Origin: Flavobacteriia bacterium
GTDB lineage: Bacteria > Bacteroidota > Bacteroidia > Flavobacteriales_D > Crocinitomicaceae
DNA length: 64,000 bases
Assembly (NCBI GenBank): GCA_947490145.1
Contig: CANLGD010000002.1
Coordinates: 1 to 64,000, forward strand
Direction: 5' to 3'
Shown in pieces: positions 34,753 through 45,377 of the stretch. A program made the translations under genes and the position numbers. Within the stretch, counting starts at the first letter, position 1. Every line of letters begins with the position of its first letter. The notes beneath the pieces were generated by a model, which worked only from the letters and a program-made list of their open reading frames with translations, was not told where the DNA came from and made no database searches.

Positions 34753-36660
34753 ATGAAAAACAACATTTTTTTTATCCTTTTTTCCTTAGTTTTTTTAATA
34801 AATACTAATATTAACGCTCAATTATCCGAAGATTTTATACCAAAAGACGCCGTTACAGTTTTTAGCATAAATAACATCGCTTTGCTAAAAAAAGTGTCAA
34901 TGGATGAGCTGATTCAATATGATTTCATGACTGAAGTGCAGGCAGAATTATTTGATGGTTCCACAAGTGGTAAAAGTTTAAAAGATTCAGGGATTGATTT
35001 TGATCAAAAATTAAATGTTTTTTACGGAAAAAATCAAGATTATGAAGTGGCCGGTTTTTCTTTTGGAATCAATGATAAAATGAAATTATTTACCGTTTTT
35101 GATGATTTTGAAAGACAGGAAACGCAAATTAAAGGGATTGAGTTATATTCAAGTTATTTCAATCATTTGATTATCAAAGGAAATATTGGAATGGTTTTGA
35201 GAGTAGATCCAACCTATGAAAAAATTTCTGTTTTGACAGATTCAATTTGGATGGCTCGCGGGTATGGTTACTTTTATGATGGATACGATAATTCTTATGA
35301 TGAAAAATTGATCGAACCAGACGATGAAGAGGAAGAATCTATGAAAGAGGATGGAAATTTTCAAGAAGAGGAAATTTTTGAGGAGACAGAAGAAATGCTA
35401 GATTCAATTTCTTCAGAAAATTTAAATGATTTTGATTTAATGAATAAAAATTATTGGGAAATGCGTGATAGCATCACAAATGAACTTCAATATGATTATT
35501 TTGTGAAAATATTGGACGAAATTTATCTAAATAATATTCACTTAAAAAACAATGATGAAAAATTTGCCAGTCAATTATTACATGAATCGGATGGAATTTT
35601 TTATTTAGATAATTCAAGAAATTTCAACAACGCAAAAGGTTTGTGGTATTTTCAATCAATTATGCCTGAATTATACACAGATTTTCAGCAATTATATACT
35701 GGAAATGTGATGTTGGGAGATATTATGTTAAACGAAAATTCCGTGGACATTTATTTTGAAGCAAACTATGGAGAATCTTTAGGAACCATTTATGAAAAAT
35801 TAAACGGAACTAAATTCGACAAAAATGTTTTGAAATACATTCACCAAAATTCAACTGGTTTTTTCACATACAACATTAATTTAAAGGAAGGATATAATCA
35901 AGCTTACGATATAATTATTCCTATTTTGAGTCAAGAAAAAGATCCACGCGTTTCAAGTAATGTATTAATGGCTGAGTTGATAAATGAATTTGTTGATGTT
36001 GATGCTGTTTTTGACACCTACAAAGGAAGCATGTTTGGAAGTTTTAATGGAATTAAAAAAGTAAAAACAACGAAAATCGAATTTTTCTACGATGAAGAAA
36101 CCTTTGAATATGGTGAAAAAGAAATTCAAGGAGAAGAAGATATGCCTATTTTCACGCTAGGATTCTCAACAAACAGAAGTGATATTCCGGAAAAAGTTCT
36201 AAACCATTTTGGTAGAATGACTTCTCGCTTTAAAAACATGGGAACTTATTGGATTATTGAGGACGCCATATTTAATTCTGTGCCATTGTATATTATTAGT
36301 AATAATGATTTATTGATTTTCACAAATGACGAGGATTTAGCGAAAAATCACAATGCTGGTTATGGTTCTCAATCCCTAAAAGGTCCAAAAGCAAAAGCAG
36401 CTAAGAAAAGTAAATTCATGTATGCTTATTTCGATTGGGGATTAGCACTAAATAATTTACCAAAAGAAATGTTTGATACGAAACAAAACGAAATTCTAGA
36501 TGCAATGCGGGGAAAATCTGGAGTTATTGAATTAAAATCTTCAAAAACAACTAAAGAAAAAACAAGCTTCGATGTTTCCTATAAATTTGAAGGTGATTTT
36601 GAAAACTCGGGAAAATATTTATTGGACTTAGTAAATTCAATTTACGTTTTATCTAAATAA
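34753..36660 (+). CDS. Exported DUF4836-like protein
   Basis: 635 residues. Signal peptide MKNNIFFILFSLVFLINTNINAQ, then LSEDFIPKDAVTVFSINNIALLKKVSMDELIQYDF, the N-terminal pattern of the Bacteroidota DUF4836 family. A very acidic segment (about 193-220, LIEPDDEEEESMKEDGNFQEEE) is inserted before the second half. Repeated statements of the type 'FTLGFSTNRSDIPEKVLNHFGRM' and 'FDTKQNEILDAMRGKSGVIEL' hint at two similar domains. Function unknown; probably periplasmic or outer-membrane associated. Operon with the next gene (18-base gap), which looks distantly related. Confidence 0.8.
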   Translation: MKNNIFFILFSLVFLINTNINAQLSEDFIPKDAVTVFSINNIALLKKVSMDELIQYDFMTEVQAELFDGSTSGKSLKDSGIDFDQKLNVFYGKNQDYEVAGFSFGINDKMKLFTVFDDFERQETQIKGIELYSSYFNHLIIKGNIGMVLRVDPTYEKISVLTDSIWMARGYGYFYDGYDNSYDEKLIEPDDEEEESMKEDGNFQEEEIFEETEEMLDSISSENLNDFDLMNKNYWEMRDSITNELQYDYFVKILDEIYLNNIHLKNNDEKFASQLLHESDGIFYLDNSRNFNNAKGLWYFQSIMPELYTDFQQLYTGNVMLGDIMLNENSVDIYFEANYGESLGTIYEKLNGTKFDKNVLKYIHQNSTGFFTYNINLKEGYNQAYDIIIPILSQEKDPRVSSNVLMAELINEFVDVDAVFDTYKGSMFGSFNGIKKVKTTKIEFFYDEETFEYGEKEIQGEEDMPIFTLGFSTNRSDIPEKVLNHFGRMTSRFKNMGTYWIIEDAIFNSVPLYIISNNDLLIFTNDEDLAKNHNAGYGSQSLKGPKAKAAKKSKFMYAYFDWGLALNNLPKEMFDTKQNEILDAMRGKSGVIELKSSKTTKEKTSFDVSYKFEGDFENSGKYLLDLVNSIYVLSK

Positions 36661-36678
36661 AAATCGCTTGTAAAAATT

Positions 36679-38010
36679 ATGTTAGCAAGAAAAGGTCTTT
36701 TTATTGTGTGTTTAATTTCTCTTATTGGCGGGTATTTTTATTTCCGACCATTTTTTTCAGGTGCAGAAGAAGAACCAACAATTTTAGATAGATTACCAAC
36801 AGGAGATTTTTTAGGAAGAGTTTATGTTTTAGATGTTGCGAGAGAAACAAATTCATTTTTGTATTATAATAAACTTCCATTTCGTGATTTTTTAACCTCT
36901 GAATTTTTACTTGCTCAGGGAAAAAATTATGGTTTAAATTTGCAAAAACCAGCTTATTTTTTCTCCAACGAATCCGGCGAATGGGGTTCAATTGTTTCTG
37001 TAAGTGACAGCAGTAAAATTCTATCAGGTTTGGTTAGAATTAAGCAAAATATGGATTTGGAAGATACGCTGGTTGGGGGTCAAAAAGTGACAAAAATTTT
37101 AAGGGAAAATATCTACATGACTTATGGAAAAAATTGGCTTTTTGTTTATCATGGAAAGCAACTTCCAAAAAGAATGTACCATGTAATTTACTCCAAAAAA
37201 AACGACATTCATCCCTTATGGAAAGATTTTACTGAAAATAAACAATTCAAAAACGAAAGCATTGTTGTTTATTCAAATTGGGAAAAAATAAAAAACAATG
37301 GAATAGAAAAAGCATTTTTTTCTTTTGATTGCGATTCTATTCAATTTCATTTAAAAACTTATTTCAAAAGTAAAGATCCGTTAAATTTATCAGTAAAAGA
37401 CAGTGGAATGGCACTTGTTCCAAAAATGGATATGGATAAATATTTGAGTTTACATTTAAACGTTTCGAAATTAAGAAATAATCCATCAGATCCATTGGTT
37501 AAATGGCTAACTAGACTCGGAAAAAGAGTAAGTTTCCCTATCAATGATTTTCTTAAAGCTTGGGAAGGTGATTTAACGCTTCAAGAAGGAGGTTTACAGA
37601 CAATTAAGCAATCCTACATTGAAACTGAATTTGATGAGGAATTTAACGCACAAGAAGTACGGAAAGAAAAGGAAATTTTAGTTCCTGGATATTCCGTATT
37701 ACTCTCCATGAACAGTTTTCAGAAAGAATTTGTATCACATTTATTTGCCAAAGGAATTATGCGCAAAGAAAATAATCGTTTTCACATTCTTTCCTCTCCA
37801 CCTTTGCACATCAATCAAAAACCAAATTATTTGATGTTGTATTCTGCAGATCACCCGCCAAAAATCACAATTAATAAAGAGAATGAAAGTTGCTGGAAAT
37901 ATCAAAAAATCAAGTATTTCTTTAATTTAGATTCATTAACCAAACACGAAGTTTATTTTTCTGTTCACTTCCCAGCAATAAGTTTGTTAAGAAAAAATAA
38001 GTTATTTTAG
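36679..38010 (+). CDS. Membrane-anchored protein, partner of the DUF4836-like protein
   Basis: 443 residues. One N-terminal membrane anchor ([17 protein letters not shown]). The rest shares layout features with the gene before it: an opening that compares thresholds ([22 protein letters not shown]), a middle W-x-G-x-L-T block ([15 protein letters not shown]) and regularly spaced strands. I see no enzyme motif. Co-transcribed with the DUF4836-like gene, so the two products likely act together in the periplasm. The relation is an impression from reading, not an alignment. Confidence 0.72.
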   Translation: MLARKGLFIVCLISLIGGYFYFRPFFSGAEEEPTILDRLPTGDFLGRVYVLDVARETNSFLYYNKLPFRDFLTSEFLLAQGKNYGLNLQKPAYFFSNESGEWGSIVSVSDSSKILSGLVRIKQNMDLEDTLVGGQKVTKILRENIYMTYGKNWLFVYHGKQLPKRMYHVIYSKKNDIHPLWKDFTENKQFKNESIVVYSNWEKIKNNGIEKAFFSFDCDSIQFHLKTYFKSKDPLNLSVKDSGMALVPKMDMDKYLSLHLNVSKLRNNPSDPLVKWLTRLGKRVSFPINDFLKAWEGDLTLQEGGLQTIKQSYIETEFDEEFNAQEVRKEKEILVPGYSVLLSMNSFQKEFVSHLFAKGIMRKENNRFHILSSPPLHINQKPNYLMLYSADHPPKITINKENESCWKYQKIKYFFNLDSLTKHEVYFSVHFPAISLLRKNKLF

Positions 38011-38051
38011 ATAGAAAGTTACTCAACTTCGAGAATTTCTCTAAATTTCTA

Positions 38052-38059
38052 TACCTTTG
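38052..38059 (+). promoter_or_regulatory. -7 box of the metG promoter
   Basis: TACCTTTG matches TAnnTTTG and ends 16 bases before the metG ATG. Confidence 0.6.
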
Positions 38060-38075
38060 TAGTTCAATTTACACA

Positions 38076-40184
38076 ATGTTAAAACAACGATATACAGTCA
38101 CAGCAGCTTTGCCCTACACAAACGGACCTCTGCATTTAGGTCACGTTGCTGGGGTTTATTTACCAGCAGATATTTTTGTGCGTTTTTTACGCATGAATCA
38201 GCACGATGTTGCTTTTATTTGTGGAAGCGATGAACACGGTGCTGCAATTACTTTAAGAGCTAAAAAAGAGGGAATTACACCGCAAGAAATTGTGGATAAA
38301 TACAATAAAATTATAGCAAATTCCTTTAAAGATTTTGATATTTCATTCGATATATTTCACCGAACTTCATCTGAATTACACCATAAAACAGCACAAGATT
38401 TTTTCTTGAAATTACACGAAAAAGGAAAATTAACTGAAGATACCAGCGAACAATACTACGACGAAGATTACAATCAATTTTTGGCAGATCGATACATTAC
38501 GGGTGAATGTCCAAAATGTCAAAATCCAAATGCTTACGGTGATCAATGCGAAAAATGCGGCTCTGATTTAAGTCCAACGGATTTGATAAATCCTAAATCG
38601 ACTTTAAGTGGAAAAATGCCAATTTTAAAAACTACTTCTCACTGGTATTTACCAATGAATCAACATGAAGATTGGTTGAGAGAATGGATCAAGAATGGCG
38701 TTTTAGATGGAGAAAAGCAACACGAACCAAAAGCATGGAGAAATCAAGTTTTAGGTCAATGTATGTCTTGGATTGATGGAGGTTTACACGCTCGTGCCAT
38801 GACACGTGATTTAGATTGGGGAGTGAAAGTTCCCTTGCTAAATTCGGAAGGAAAAGTATTGTATGTGTGGCTCGATGCTCCAATTGGATATATTTCTGCT
38901 ACAAAACAATGGGCAAAAGACAACAATAAAAATTGGGAAGATTACTGGTTAAAGAAAGAATTAGGAACAAATCGAACAGGTGAAGAATCAAAATTAGTTC
39001 ATTTCATCGGAAAAGATAATATCGTTTTTCATGCAATCATTTTTCCAATAATCTTAAAAGATCACGGAGATTTTATCCTTCCAGATAATGTTCCAGCTTA
39101 TGAATTTTTGAATTTAGAAGGCGATAAATTTTCAACTTCAAGAAATTGGGCTGTTTGGTTGCACGAATACTTAGTTCGCTACCCAGAAAAAATTGATGAA
39201 TTAAAATATACCTTAACAGCAATCGCACCTGAAAATAAAGACAGCGAATTTACATGGAAAGAATTTCAAGCAAGAGTTAACAATGAATTAGCAGATGTAC
39301 TTGGTAATTTTGTGAACAGAGCTTTGGTTTTGACGCAAAAGTATTACTACGGAAAAGTTCCAGCTTTGGGCACTTTAACAGATGTTGATTTACAAGTTTT
39401 AGCTGATTTAAAAGCAGCTCCAGAAAAAATTTCAAAATTAGTTTTTGCCTATAAATTACGTGATGCACAAACAGAAGTATTGAATGTGGCGCGAATTGGA
39501 AATAAATATTTAGCTGACCAAGAACCTTGGAAATTAATTAAAACCGACGAAAAGCGTGTTGAAACAATTATGTATATCGCTTTACAAATTACAGCGCAAT
39601 TGAGTCAACTTTTGGCACCATTTTTACCAAAATCAGCAGCTAAAATGCGACATTTTTTGAACATTGATATAGAAAACTGGGAAAGTTTAGGAAAAACAGA
39701 CTTAATACCTGAAGGACATCAAACAAATCAGCCAGAAATTCTTTTTCAGAAAATTGAAGATTCTTTGGTTGAAAGTGAAGTTGCAATTTTAAATGAAATT
39801 AAAATTCAACATGAAGCTGAAAAAGTGGCTGATAATTATCAGCCAGCAGTTCAAAAAGAGAATATCAGTTTCGATGATTTCACGAAATTAGACATTCGTT
39901 TGGGAACAATTTTAGAAGCGATTAAAGTTCCAAAAGCAGATAAATTGTTGCAACTAAAAGTTGATACAGGAATTGACATTAGAACAATCGTTTCAGGCAT
40001 TGCACAACATTATTCACCTGAAGAAGTTGTCGGTAAAACGGTTTCTGTTTTATTAAACCTTGAACCAAGAAAAATAAAAGGAGTAGAATCCCAAGGAATG
40101 ATTTTGATGGCAGAAAATTCAGAAGGAAAATTATGTTTTGTTCTTCCGGAAAAAGGATTTGAAGCTGGTGCTGAGATAAGGTAG
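38076..40184 (+). CDS. metG: Methionyl-tRNA synthetase with C-terminal tRNA-binding domain
   Basis: 702 residues. HIGH-type motif [14 protein letters not shown] near the N-terminus, a zinc knuckle ([18 protein letters not shown], about 148-165), the KMSKS-equivalent loop reads KFSTSRNW (a natural variant), and the C-terminal EMAP-II/OB-fold domain (about 595-702) with [17 protein letters not shown] and [14 protein letters not shown]. It charges initiator and elongator tRNA-Met. The C-terminal domain improves tRNA binding or dimerisation. A promoter box is seen 16 bases upstream. Confidence 0.97.
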   Translation: MLKQRYTVTAALPYTNGPLHLGHVAGVYLPADIFVRFLRMNQHDVAFICGSDEHGAAITLRAKKEGITPQEIVDKYNKIIANSFKDFDISFDIFHRTSSELHHKTAQDFFLKLHEKGKLTEDTSEQYYDEDYNQFLADRYITGECPKCQNPNAYGDQCEKCGSDLSPTDLINPKSTLSGKMPILKTTSHWYLPMNQHEDWLREWIKNGVLDGEKQHEPKAWRNQVLGQCMSWIDGGLHARAMTRDLDWGVKVPLLNSEGKVLYVWLDAPIGYISATKQWAKDNNKNWEDYWLKKELGTNRTGEESKLVHFIGKDNIVFHAIIFPIILKDHGDFILPDNVPAYEFLNLEGDKFSTSRNWAVWLHEYLVRYPEKIDELKYTLTAIAPENKDSEFTWKEFQARVNNELADVLGNFVNRALVLTQKYYYGKVPALGTLTDVDLQVLADLKAAPEKISKLVFAYKLRDAQTEVLNVARIGNKYLADQEPWKLIKTDEKRVETIMYIALQITAQLSQLLAPFLPKSAAKMRHFLNIDIENWESLGKTDLIPEGHQTNQPEILFQKIEDSLVESEVAILNEIKIQHEAEKVADNYQPAVQKENISFDDFTKLDIRLGTILEAIKVPKADKLLQLKVDTGIDIRTIVSGIAQHYSPEEVVGKTVSVLLNLEPRKIKGVESQGMILMAENSEGKLCFVLPEKGFEAGAEIR

Positions 40185-40406
40185 TTTTTATTATTTTAAA
40201 ACTTCTTTTTAATAAAATGAAGTATTTTTTATCATTTTTTAATGTTGATATTTGATGAAATATTCATTTTATGAAAACTAACGACCTCATTTTCTTGCTT
40301 TTTACTTCTATTTTAACTTTTTCTTAACTTGAAAAATCGTACAATTCAATAGAAAGTCTTAATTAATTTTATATCCAATTAGCGATAAAATTCAATTCAA
40401 AAATAA

Positions 40407-40682
40407 TGCAAGAAATTTGAAAATACAAAAAAGGACACAGATTCAATTACAAAATGTGAAATAAAAAACACGAGCGAAAACTTTGTCGAAGGAGAAGTTT
40501 CCGCAGCTTCCGACACAATATTTCAAAATAAAAATCATTCTAAAAAAAACTTCTTAAAGGAAAAGGAATTAAGTAACCAAGTCATTTAGCAAAAAGTGCT
40601 AAAAGGCGATGTAGTGGTAGAACCAGAAATTCAGCATAAAACTACAGGTATTCCTATGATTGATGACTATCGTTTGGACTAA
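40407..40682 (+). pseudogene. Remnant of an unknown coding sequence with internal stop
   Basis: One frame reads protein-like for 91 codons, interrupted by TAG at 40587-40589: a charged stretch (DTDSITKCEIKNTSENF, VEGEVSAASDTIF) and, after the stop, KVLKGDVVVEPEIQHKTTG and IPMIDDYRLD ending in TAA at 40680. No start codon fits and the frame is closed upstream at 40404. I do not recognise the family. It could be the tail of a decayed gene between metG and the convergent metH. Confidence 0.5.
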
Positions 40683-40761
40683 ATATTCAAAGAATTTTAA
40701 TACCTAAATAAGTCCTTTTCTATACTAGAAATAAATGCTTAAAATCCTAATATCCCAACGT

Positions 40762-43434
40762 TTAAAGAATAACACTTCCCAACCAACGTTCCATTTCTTC
40801 AAAGGTTTTCCCTTTTCTTTCAGCAATTGATTTTACTTGCTCTTCATTGATTTTTCCTAAACCAAAATATTTGCTTTGAGGATGTGCAAAATACCAACCT
40901 GAAACAGAAGCTGTTGGCAACATTGCCAAACTTTCGGTCAAACTTACTCCGGTTAGTTTCCTTGCATCAAGTAAATCAAACAAAGTAACTTTTTCAGTAT
41001 GATCCGGACAAGCAGGATAACCAGGAGCAGGACGAATTCCTTTGTATTTTTCTTTGATTAATTCTTCGTTTTCCAATTTTTCGTCAAATGCATATCCCCA
41101 ATAATCTTTTCGAACGATTTCATGCAAATGTTCAGCAAAAGCTTCTGCCAATCGATCTCCAAGTGCTTTTAATAAAATGGAAGAGTAATCGTCGTGATCT
41201 TTTTCAAATTCAGCTACTTTTTCATCTAAACCGTGACCTGTCGTAACAACAAAAGCTCCAACATAATCTTTTAATTTCGTTTTTTTTGGTGCGATAAAAT
41301 CAGCCAAAGCTAAATTAGCAATTCCGCTTGCTTTCTTCGTTTGTTGACGCAAAGAATGTTGGATGTATTTTACTTGTGAACGAGTTTCATCAGAATAAAT
41401 TTCAATATCGTCTCCAATAGAGTTTGCCGGAAAAACACCAAAAACTGCATTTGCTTGTAACCATTTTTCAGAAATAATTTTTGATAACATTTCTTTCGCG
41501 TCAGCAAAAAGTTTTGTTGCAGCATCTCCAACAACTTCGTCTGATAAAATATTTGGATAACGTCCGTGCAATTCCCATGCTTGGAAAAAAGGTGTCCAAT
41601 CAATGTACGGAACTAATTTTTCTAAAGGATAATTTTTTAGTTCTTGAATACCAGTTTTGCTTGGAGAAATTAAATCTTCTTGTTTAAACTCAATTTGAAA
41701 TTTATTTTTTTGTGCTTGTTCTAAAGTCAACAAGTTTTTTTCTGCTCTGTGTTTTTCATGATGTTCACGTAACTTTTGATAATCATTTTTTAAATCAATT
41801 ACAAAGGCGTCTTTTTTATGCCCTAATAAGGTTTCAACAACTGTAACTGCTCTAGAAGCATCTAAGACGTGAACTGTTTGACCTTTCGTGTAATTTTGCT
41901 CAATTTTCACAGCTGTATGTACACGTGAAGTTGTTGCTCCACCAATCATCAAAGGAATCGATAAATTTGCACGTTCCATTTCTTTCGCCATGTGAACCAT
42001 TTCATCCAAAGATGGTGTAATCAATCCACTCAAACCAATCACATCAACCTTTTCACGAATTGCTGCTTCAATGATTTTATCAGCTGAAACCATTACACCT
42101 AAATCTAGAACTTCATAATTGTTACAACCCAAAACTACCCCAACAATATTTTTTCCAATATCGTGAACATCTCCTTTTACAGTTGCCATCAAAACTTTTC
42201 CAGCAGAGGAACTACCTCCAGATTTTTCTTCTTCAATATAAGGAAGTAAAATTGCAACGGCTTTTTTCATTACTCGGGCAGATTTTACAACTTGTGGTAA
42301 AAACATTTTACCACTTCCGAATAAATCTCCAACAATGTTCATACCGTCCATCAACGGTCCTTCGATGACTTCAATTGGACGCTTATATAATTTTCGACAT
42401 TCTTCCGTGTCTTCCTCAATAAATTCAACAATTCCTTTTACCAAAGCATGTGCTAAGCGATCTTGCACAGAAACATTTCTCCATGATAAGTCAATTTCTT
42501 TTTTAGTTCCATCACCTTTTACAGTTTCTGCTAATTCCAATAAACGTTCTGTTGCATCAGGTCTTCGATTTAACATTACATCTTCCACGTGTTCCAATAA
42601 ATCTTTTGGAATATCATCGTAAATCTCAATCATACTTGGATTTACAATTCCCATATCCATTCCGTTTTTAATCGCATGATATAAAAACACAGAATGCATG
42701 GCTTCACGCATTTTGTTATTTCCTCTAAAAGAGAAAGAAACGTTAGAAACTCCACCACTGACATGTGCTCCAGGGAGATTTTCTCGAATCCATTTTGTTG
42801 CATTAAAAAAGTCTAAAGCATTGTTGTTATGCTCTTCCATTCCTGTCGCAACGGGGAAAATATTTGGATCAAAAATAATATCTTGTGCAGGAAAATTAAC
42901 TTTATCAACTAAAACCCGATATGAACGTTCGCAGATTTCAATTCTACGTTCGTATGAATCTGCTTGTCCTTTTTCATCAAAGGCCATAACAATAACTGCT
43001 GCTCCGTAACGTTTAATTTTCCTTGCTTGAGCTATGAAATTTTCTTCACCTTCTTTCAAAGATATTGAGTTAACAATTCCTTTTCCTTGAATGCATTGCA
43101 AACCAGCTTCAATAATTTCCCATTTCGAACTATCAATCATGACTGGAATGCGAGAAATGTCTGGTTCAGAAGCCATTAAATTTAAAAATTTAACCATTGC
43201 TTCTTTTCCATCAATCATTCCCTCATCCATGTTGACATCAATAACTTGCGCTCCGCCTTGAACCTGCTCTAAAGCTACAGATAAGGCGTCTTCAAAACGA
43301 TTTTCTTGAATCATTTTTAAAAATGCACGAGATCCAGTTACATTTGTTCTTTCACCAATATTGATAAAGTTCGATTCCTTCGTAACTACTAATGGTTCAA
43401 GACCAGATAATTTTAATGGAGGGAGATTTTTCAT
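40762..43434 (-). CDS. metH: Methionine synthase, cobalamin-dependent, C-terminal part (pterin-, B12- and SAM-binding domains)
   Basis: 890 residues. It begins at the pterin-binding domain ([41 protein letters not shown]), continues with the cap and B12-binding domain ([24 protein letters not shown], His as lower cobalt ligand, then [13 protein letters not shown] and [15 protein letters not shown]), and ends with the reactivation domain ([35 protein letters not shown]). The homocysteine-binding domain is missing and is encoded by the next gene upstream. Transfers the methyl group of methyl-tetrahydrofolate to homocysteine with the partner. Likely controlled by the SAM-I riboswitch at 44.7 kb. 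An R2/R1-type repeat lies in the 138-base gap between the halves. Confidence 0.95.
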   Translation of the reverse strand: MKNLPPLKLSGLEPLVVTKESNFINIGERTNVTGSRAFLKMIQENRFEDALSVALEQVQGGAQVIDVNMDEGMIDGKEAMVKFLNLMASEPDISRIPVMIDSSKWEIIEAGLQCIQGKGIVNSISLKEGEENFIAQARKIKRYGAAVIVMAFDEKGQADSYERRIEICERSYRVLVDKVNFPAQDIIFDPNIFPVATGMEEHNNNALDFFNATKWIRENLPGAHVSGGVSNVSFSFRGNNKMREAMHSVFLYHAIKNGMDMGIVNPSMIEIYDDIPKDLLEHVEDVMLNRRPDATERLLELAETVKGDGTKKEIDLSWRNVSVQDRLAHALVKGIVEFIEEDTEECRKLYKRPIEVIEGPLMDGMNIVGDLFGSGKMFLPQVVKSARVMKKAVAILLPYIEEEKSGGSSSAGKVLMATVKGDVHDIGKNIVGVVLGCNNYEVLDLGVMVSADKIIEAAIREKVDVIGLSGLITPSLDEMVHMAKEMERANLSIPLMIGGATTSRVHTAVKIEQNYTKGQTVHVLDASRAVTVVETLLGHKKDAFVIDLKNDYQKLREHHEKHRAEKNLLTLEQAQKNKFQIEFKQEDLISPSKTGIQELKNYPLEKLVPYIDWTPFFQAWELHGRYPNILSDEVVGDAATKLFADAKEMLSKIISEKWLQANAVFGVFPANSIGDDIEIYSDETRSQVKYIQHSLRQQTKKASGIANLALADFIAPKKTKLKDYVGAFVVTTGHGLDEKVAEFEKDHDDYSSILLKALGDRLAEAFAEHLHEIVRKDYWGYAFDEKLENEELIKEKYKGIRPAPGYPACPDHTEKVTLFDLLDARKLTGVSLTESLAMLPTASVSGWYFAHPQSKYFGLGKINEEQVKSIAERKGKTFEEMERWLGSVIL

Positions 43435-43466
43435 TTATTTTATTAGAGGGTTAATGTTTTTGACGT

Positions 43467-43563
43467 CTCCTCCCTTGAGGGAGGGAAGGGTGAGTGACTT
43501 TTTCTTCTATTACTTATAATTAAATTGTGTCACCTCCTTAATCCATCCTCAAGGAGGGAAACC
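43467..43563. repeat. Dispersed palindromic repeat, family R1, copy 1
   Basis: Two G/C-rich parts (CTCCCTTGAGGGAGGG near 43470 and CCTCAAGGAGGGAAAC near 43548), each partly self-complementary, joined by a short AT-rich spacer, with GTGAC on the left facing GTCAC on the right. The second copy is at 53.6 kb. It lies between the two metH halves and is the most GC-rich intergenic sequence nearby. Confidence 0.75.
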
Positions 43564-43572
43564 TCATTGTCA

Positions 43573-44574
43573 TTAAACTAAAATTTCTATTTTTCTTGGT
43601 TTGTATTGTTTCGCTAAATCTGCTATCACCCTTATATGTTCTGGAGTTGTTCCACAGCAACCACCAATAATATTAACAAGACTTTCATCTAAAAAAGTTT
43701 TGATTTGCTCACCCATTAATTCAGCCGTTTCATCATACTGACCAAATTCGTTTGGTAATCCAGCATTTGGATGCGCAGAAACTCCAAAAGGTGATTCTTT
43801 GTCTAGAATCTGCAGGTACGGACGCATCATGTTTGCGCCTAAAGCACAATTTAAGCCAATACTTAGAAGAGGCATGTGAGAAACGGAAATCAAAAATGCC
43901 TCTGTCGTTTGGCCTGTTAATGTTCTACCGCTTTGATCAGTGATTGTTCCAGAAACCATAATTGGAATTTTGATTTTTCTTTGTTCAAATACTTCAGCGA
44001 TTGCATATAATGCAGCTTTCGCATTTAAGGTGTCAAAAACTGTTTCAACCAATAGAATATCAACTCCTCCATCCATCAGAGCATTCACTTGTTGTATGTA
44101 TGCATCAACTAATTCTTGAAAAGTAATTCCTCTGAAACCAGGATCGTTGACATCTGGTGAAATACTTGCCGTTCTGTTTGTTGGACCAATTGATCCAGCA
44201 ACAAAGCGAGGTTTATTTGGATCCAACGCGGTAAATTCATCTGCTACTTTTTTAGCAATTTTTGCAGAATGGAAATTTATATCATAAACAGCATCTTGCA
44301 AATCGTAATCTGCTTGAGCTATTGTTGTCCCAGAAAAGGTATTTGTTTCGGCAATATCTGCACCAGCTTCAAAATATTGACGGTGAATGTCTTCTATAAT
44401 TTCTGGACGAGTTAAAGAAAGTAAATCGTTGTTTCCCTTTAAAGATTTATGATGAGATTCGAACCAGCCTTTGCGGAAATCATCTTCAGTCAATACATGA
44501 CGTTGAATCATTGTTCCCATTGCTCCGTCTAATACTAGGATTCTTTCTTTTAGGATTTCTTCAATTTTGATCAT
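43573..44574 (-). CDS. metH: Methionine synthase, homocysteine-binding domain as a separate protein
   Basis: 333 residues, a stand-alone homocysteine S-methyltransferase domain: VLDGAMGTMIQRH at the start, ADIAETNTFSGTT, and the zinc cysteines near the C-terminus (GLNCALGANMM and IGGCCGTTPEHI). It equals the first domain of E. coli MetH, and the second gene of the unit carries the remaining domains, so the two chains must assemble or cooperate. It is the first gene after the SAM-I riboswitch. The split arrangement is known in Bacteroidota; the symbol covers the pair. Confidence 0.93.
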   Translation of the reverse strand: MIKIEEILKERILVLDGAMGTMIQRHVLTEDDFRKGWFESHHKSLKGNNDLLSLTRPEIIEDIHRQYFEAGADIAETNTFSGTTIAQADYDLQDAVYDINFHSAKIAKKVADEFTALDPNKPRFVAGSIGPTNRTASISPDVNDPGFRGITFQELVDAYIQQVNALMDGGVDILLVETVFDTLNAKAALYAIAEVFEQRKIKIPIMVSGTITDQSGRTLTGQTTEAFLISVSHMPLLSIGLNCALGANMMRPYLQILDKESPFGVSAHPNAGLPNEFGQYDETAELMGEQIKTFLDESLVNIIGGCCGTTPEHIRVIADLAKQYKPRKIEILV

Positions 44575-44654
44575 TTTTCTAAATTTTATATTTTAAAATA
44601 CACAAATTAAGAGAGTTGATGAACAAACACTTATCTTTTCCAACAAAAATAAAT

Positions 44655-44752
44655 TTTTATTGAATCGGAATTGGCACCTTTTTAGATTAATCTACTAGGT
44701 TGCCAAGGTATCGTAGGGCCTTGTCCCTCCACCTTTCTTAATAAGTTATATA
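44655..44752 (-). ncRNA. SAM-I riboswitch (S-box) in the metH leader
   Basis: On the minus strand the S-box core is clear: AGGTGGAGGGAC, then GGCCCTACGATACC, TTGGCAACC and, after a short hairpin (TAGATTAATCTA), AGGTGCCAATTCC. These are the conserved P2/P3/P4 elements that bind S-adenosylmethionine. An outer stem can form from TTATT before the core and AATAA after it. It lies about 80 bases upstream of the first metH gene, behind a -7 box. No clear terminator with a T run lies between, so translation control may be used. Confidence 0.93.
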
Positions 44753-44766
44753 GTAAAGAACTTTTG

Positions 44767-44774
44767 CAAAGGTA
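44767..44774 (-). promoter_or_regulatory. -7 box of the metH operon
   Basis: TACCTTTG on the minus strand matches TAnnTTTG and lies immediately upstream of the riboswitch, giving a leader of about 185 bases. Confidence 0.65.
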
Positions 44775-44823
44775 ATAAAACTTTTTTAAGTAGTATAAAT
44801 TTTAGAACCCGTATTTACTGATA

Positions 44824-45310
44824 TTAAAATATTAAAAAATTTAATATTTCAATTTTTGTTGATTTTATAATTACAATTCCATTACTAGGATTCTGAGAAA
44901 CACGGATTTGTGCATCAGAACAATTTAATACATTGATATCTGAATAAGTAAATTTACCTTCAAAATCTGTTTGTTTCTATCTTAAATAGTTTTCTTTTTT
45001 ATTTACAAGTGAAGAATAATTTAGAGGTGAACTAGAATGGCTGGCTCCTTTTGATTTAAGTAGAGCACTAAACGAAAAACCATCAATACTATATTTTAAG
45101 TTAAAATAATCGTTACTTCTTTCTGGGCTAGTTTGCCAAGAAACATTTGTATCTTCAATAAAACATGTTGAGATGAAGGAAGTTTATTCTATTGAAATTA
45201 AGGCTGCGAATCCTGTTGCATTGCCACATGCGCATATTTTCATCCGCAGTAAATGCTGCACAACCTGCCTCATTCTCTGTATTAACATTACTTGAGACAA
45301 TTGTTACTTG
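44824..45310 (-). pseudogene. Decayed T9SS cargo protein, C-terminal end
   Basis: A single minus-strand frame (45237 to the TAA at 44824-44826) reads CACGNATGFAALISIE, stop, then EDTNVSWQTSPERSNDYFNL, KYSIDGFSF, a stop where Leu is expected (YLR-stop-KQTDFEGKFTYSD) and QNPSNGIVIIKSTKIEI. This is the typical last module of Bacteroidota secreted proteins followed by a type-A sorting domain with the PNPSNG motif. Another frame upstream (EAGCAAFTADE, about 45240-45300) suggests a frameshift. Two stops and a frameshift show that the gene is dead and the 5' part is lost. Confidence 0.75.
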
Positions 45311-45377
45311 CGACTGTTGATTATTTAAAAAGAATCAATAGCAAATGTTAGTGGGATTCGTTTAAAAATTATTTTCT

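Noticed and set aside
39100-39180. Possible loss of the KMSKS motif in metG
   Set aside because: The loop reads KFSTS, a natural variant found in working methionyl-tRNA synthetases; all other motifs are intact.
42335-42622. Plus-strand open frames of about 95-103 codons over 42335-43009
   Set aside because: They lie antisense in metH and show Ser-rich random composition.
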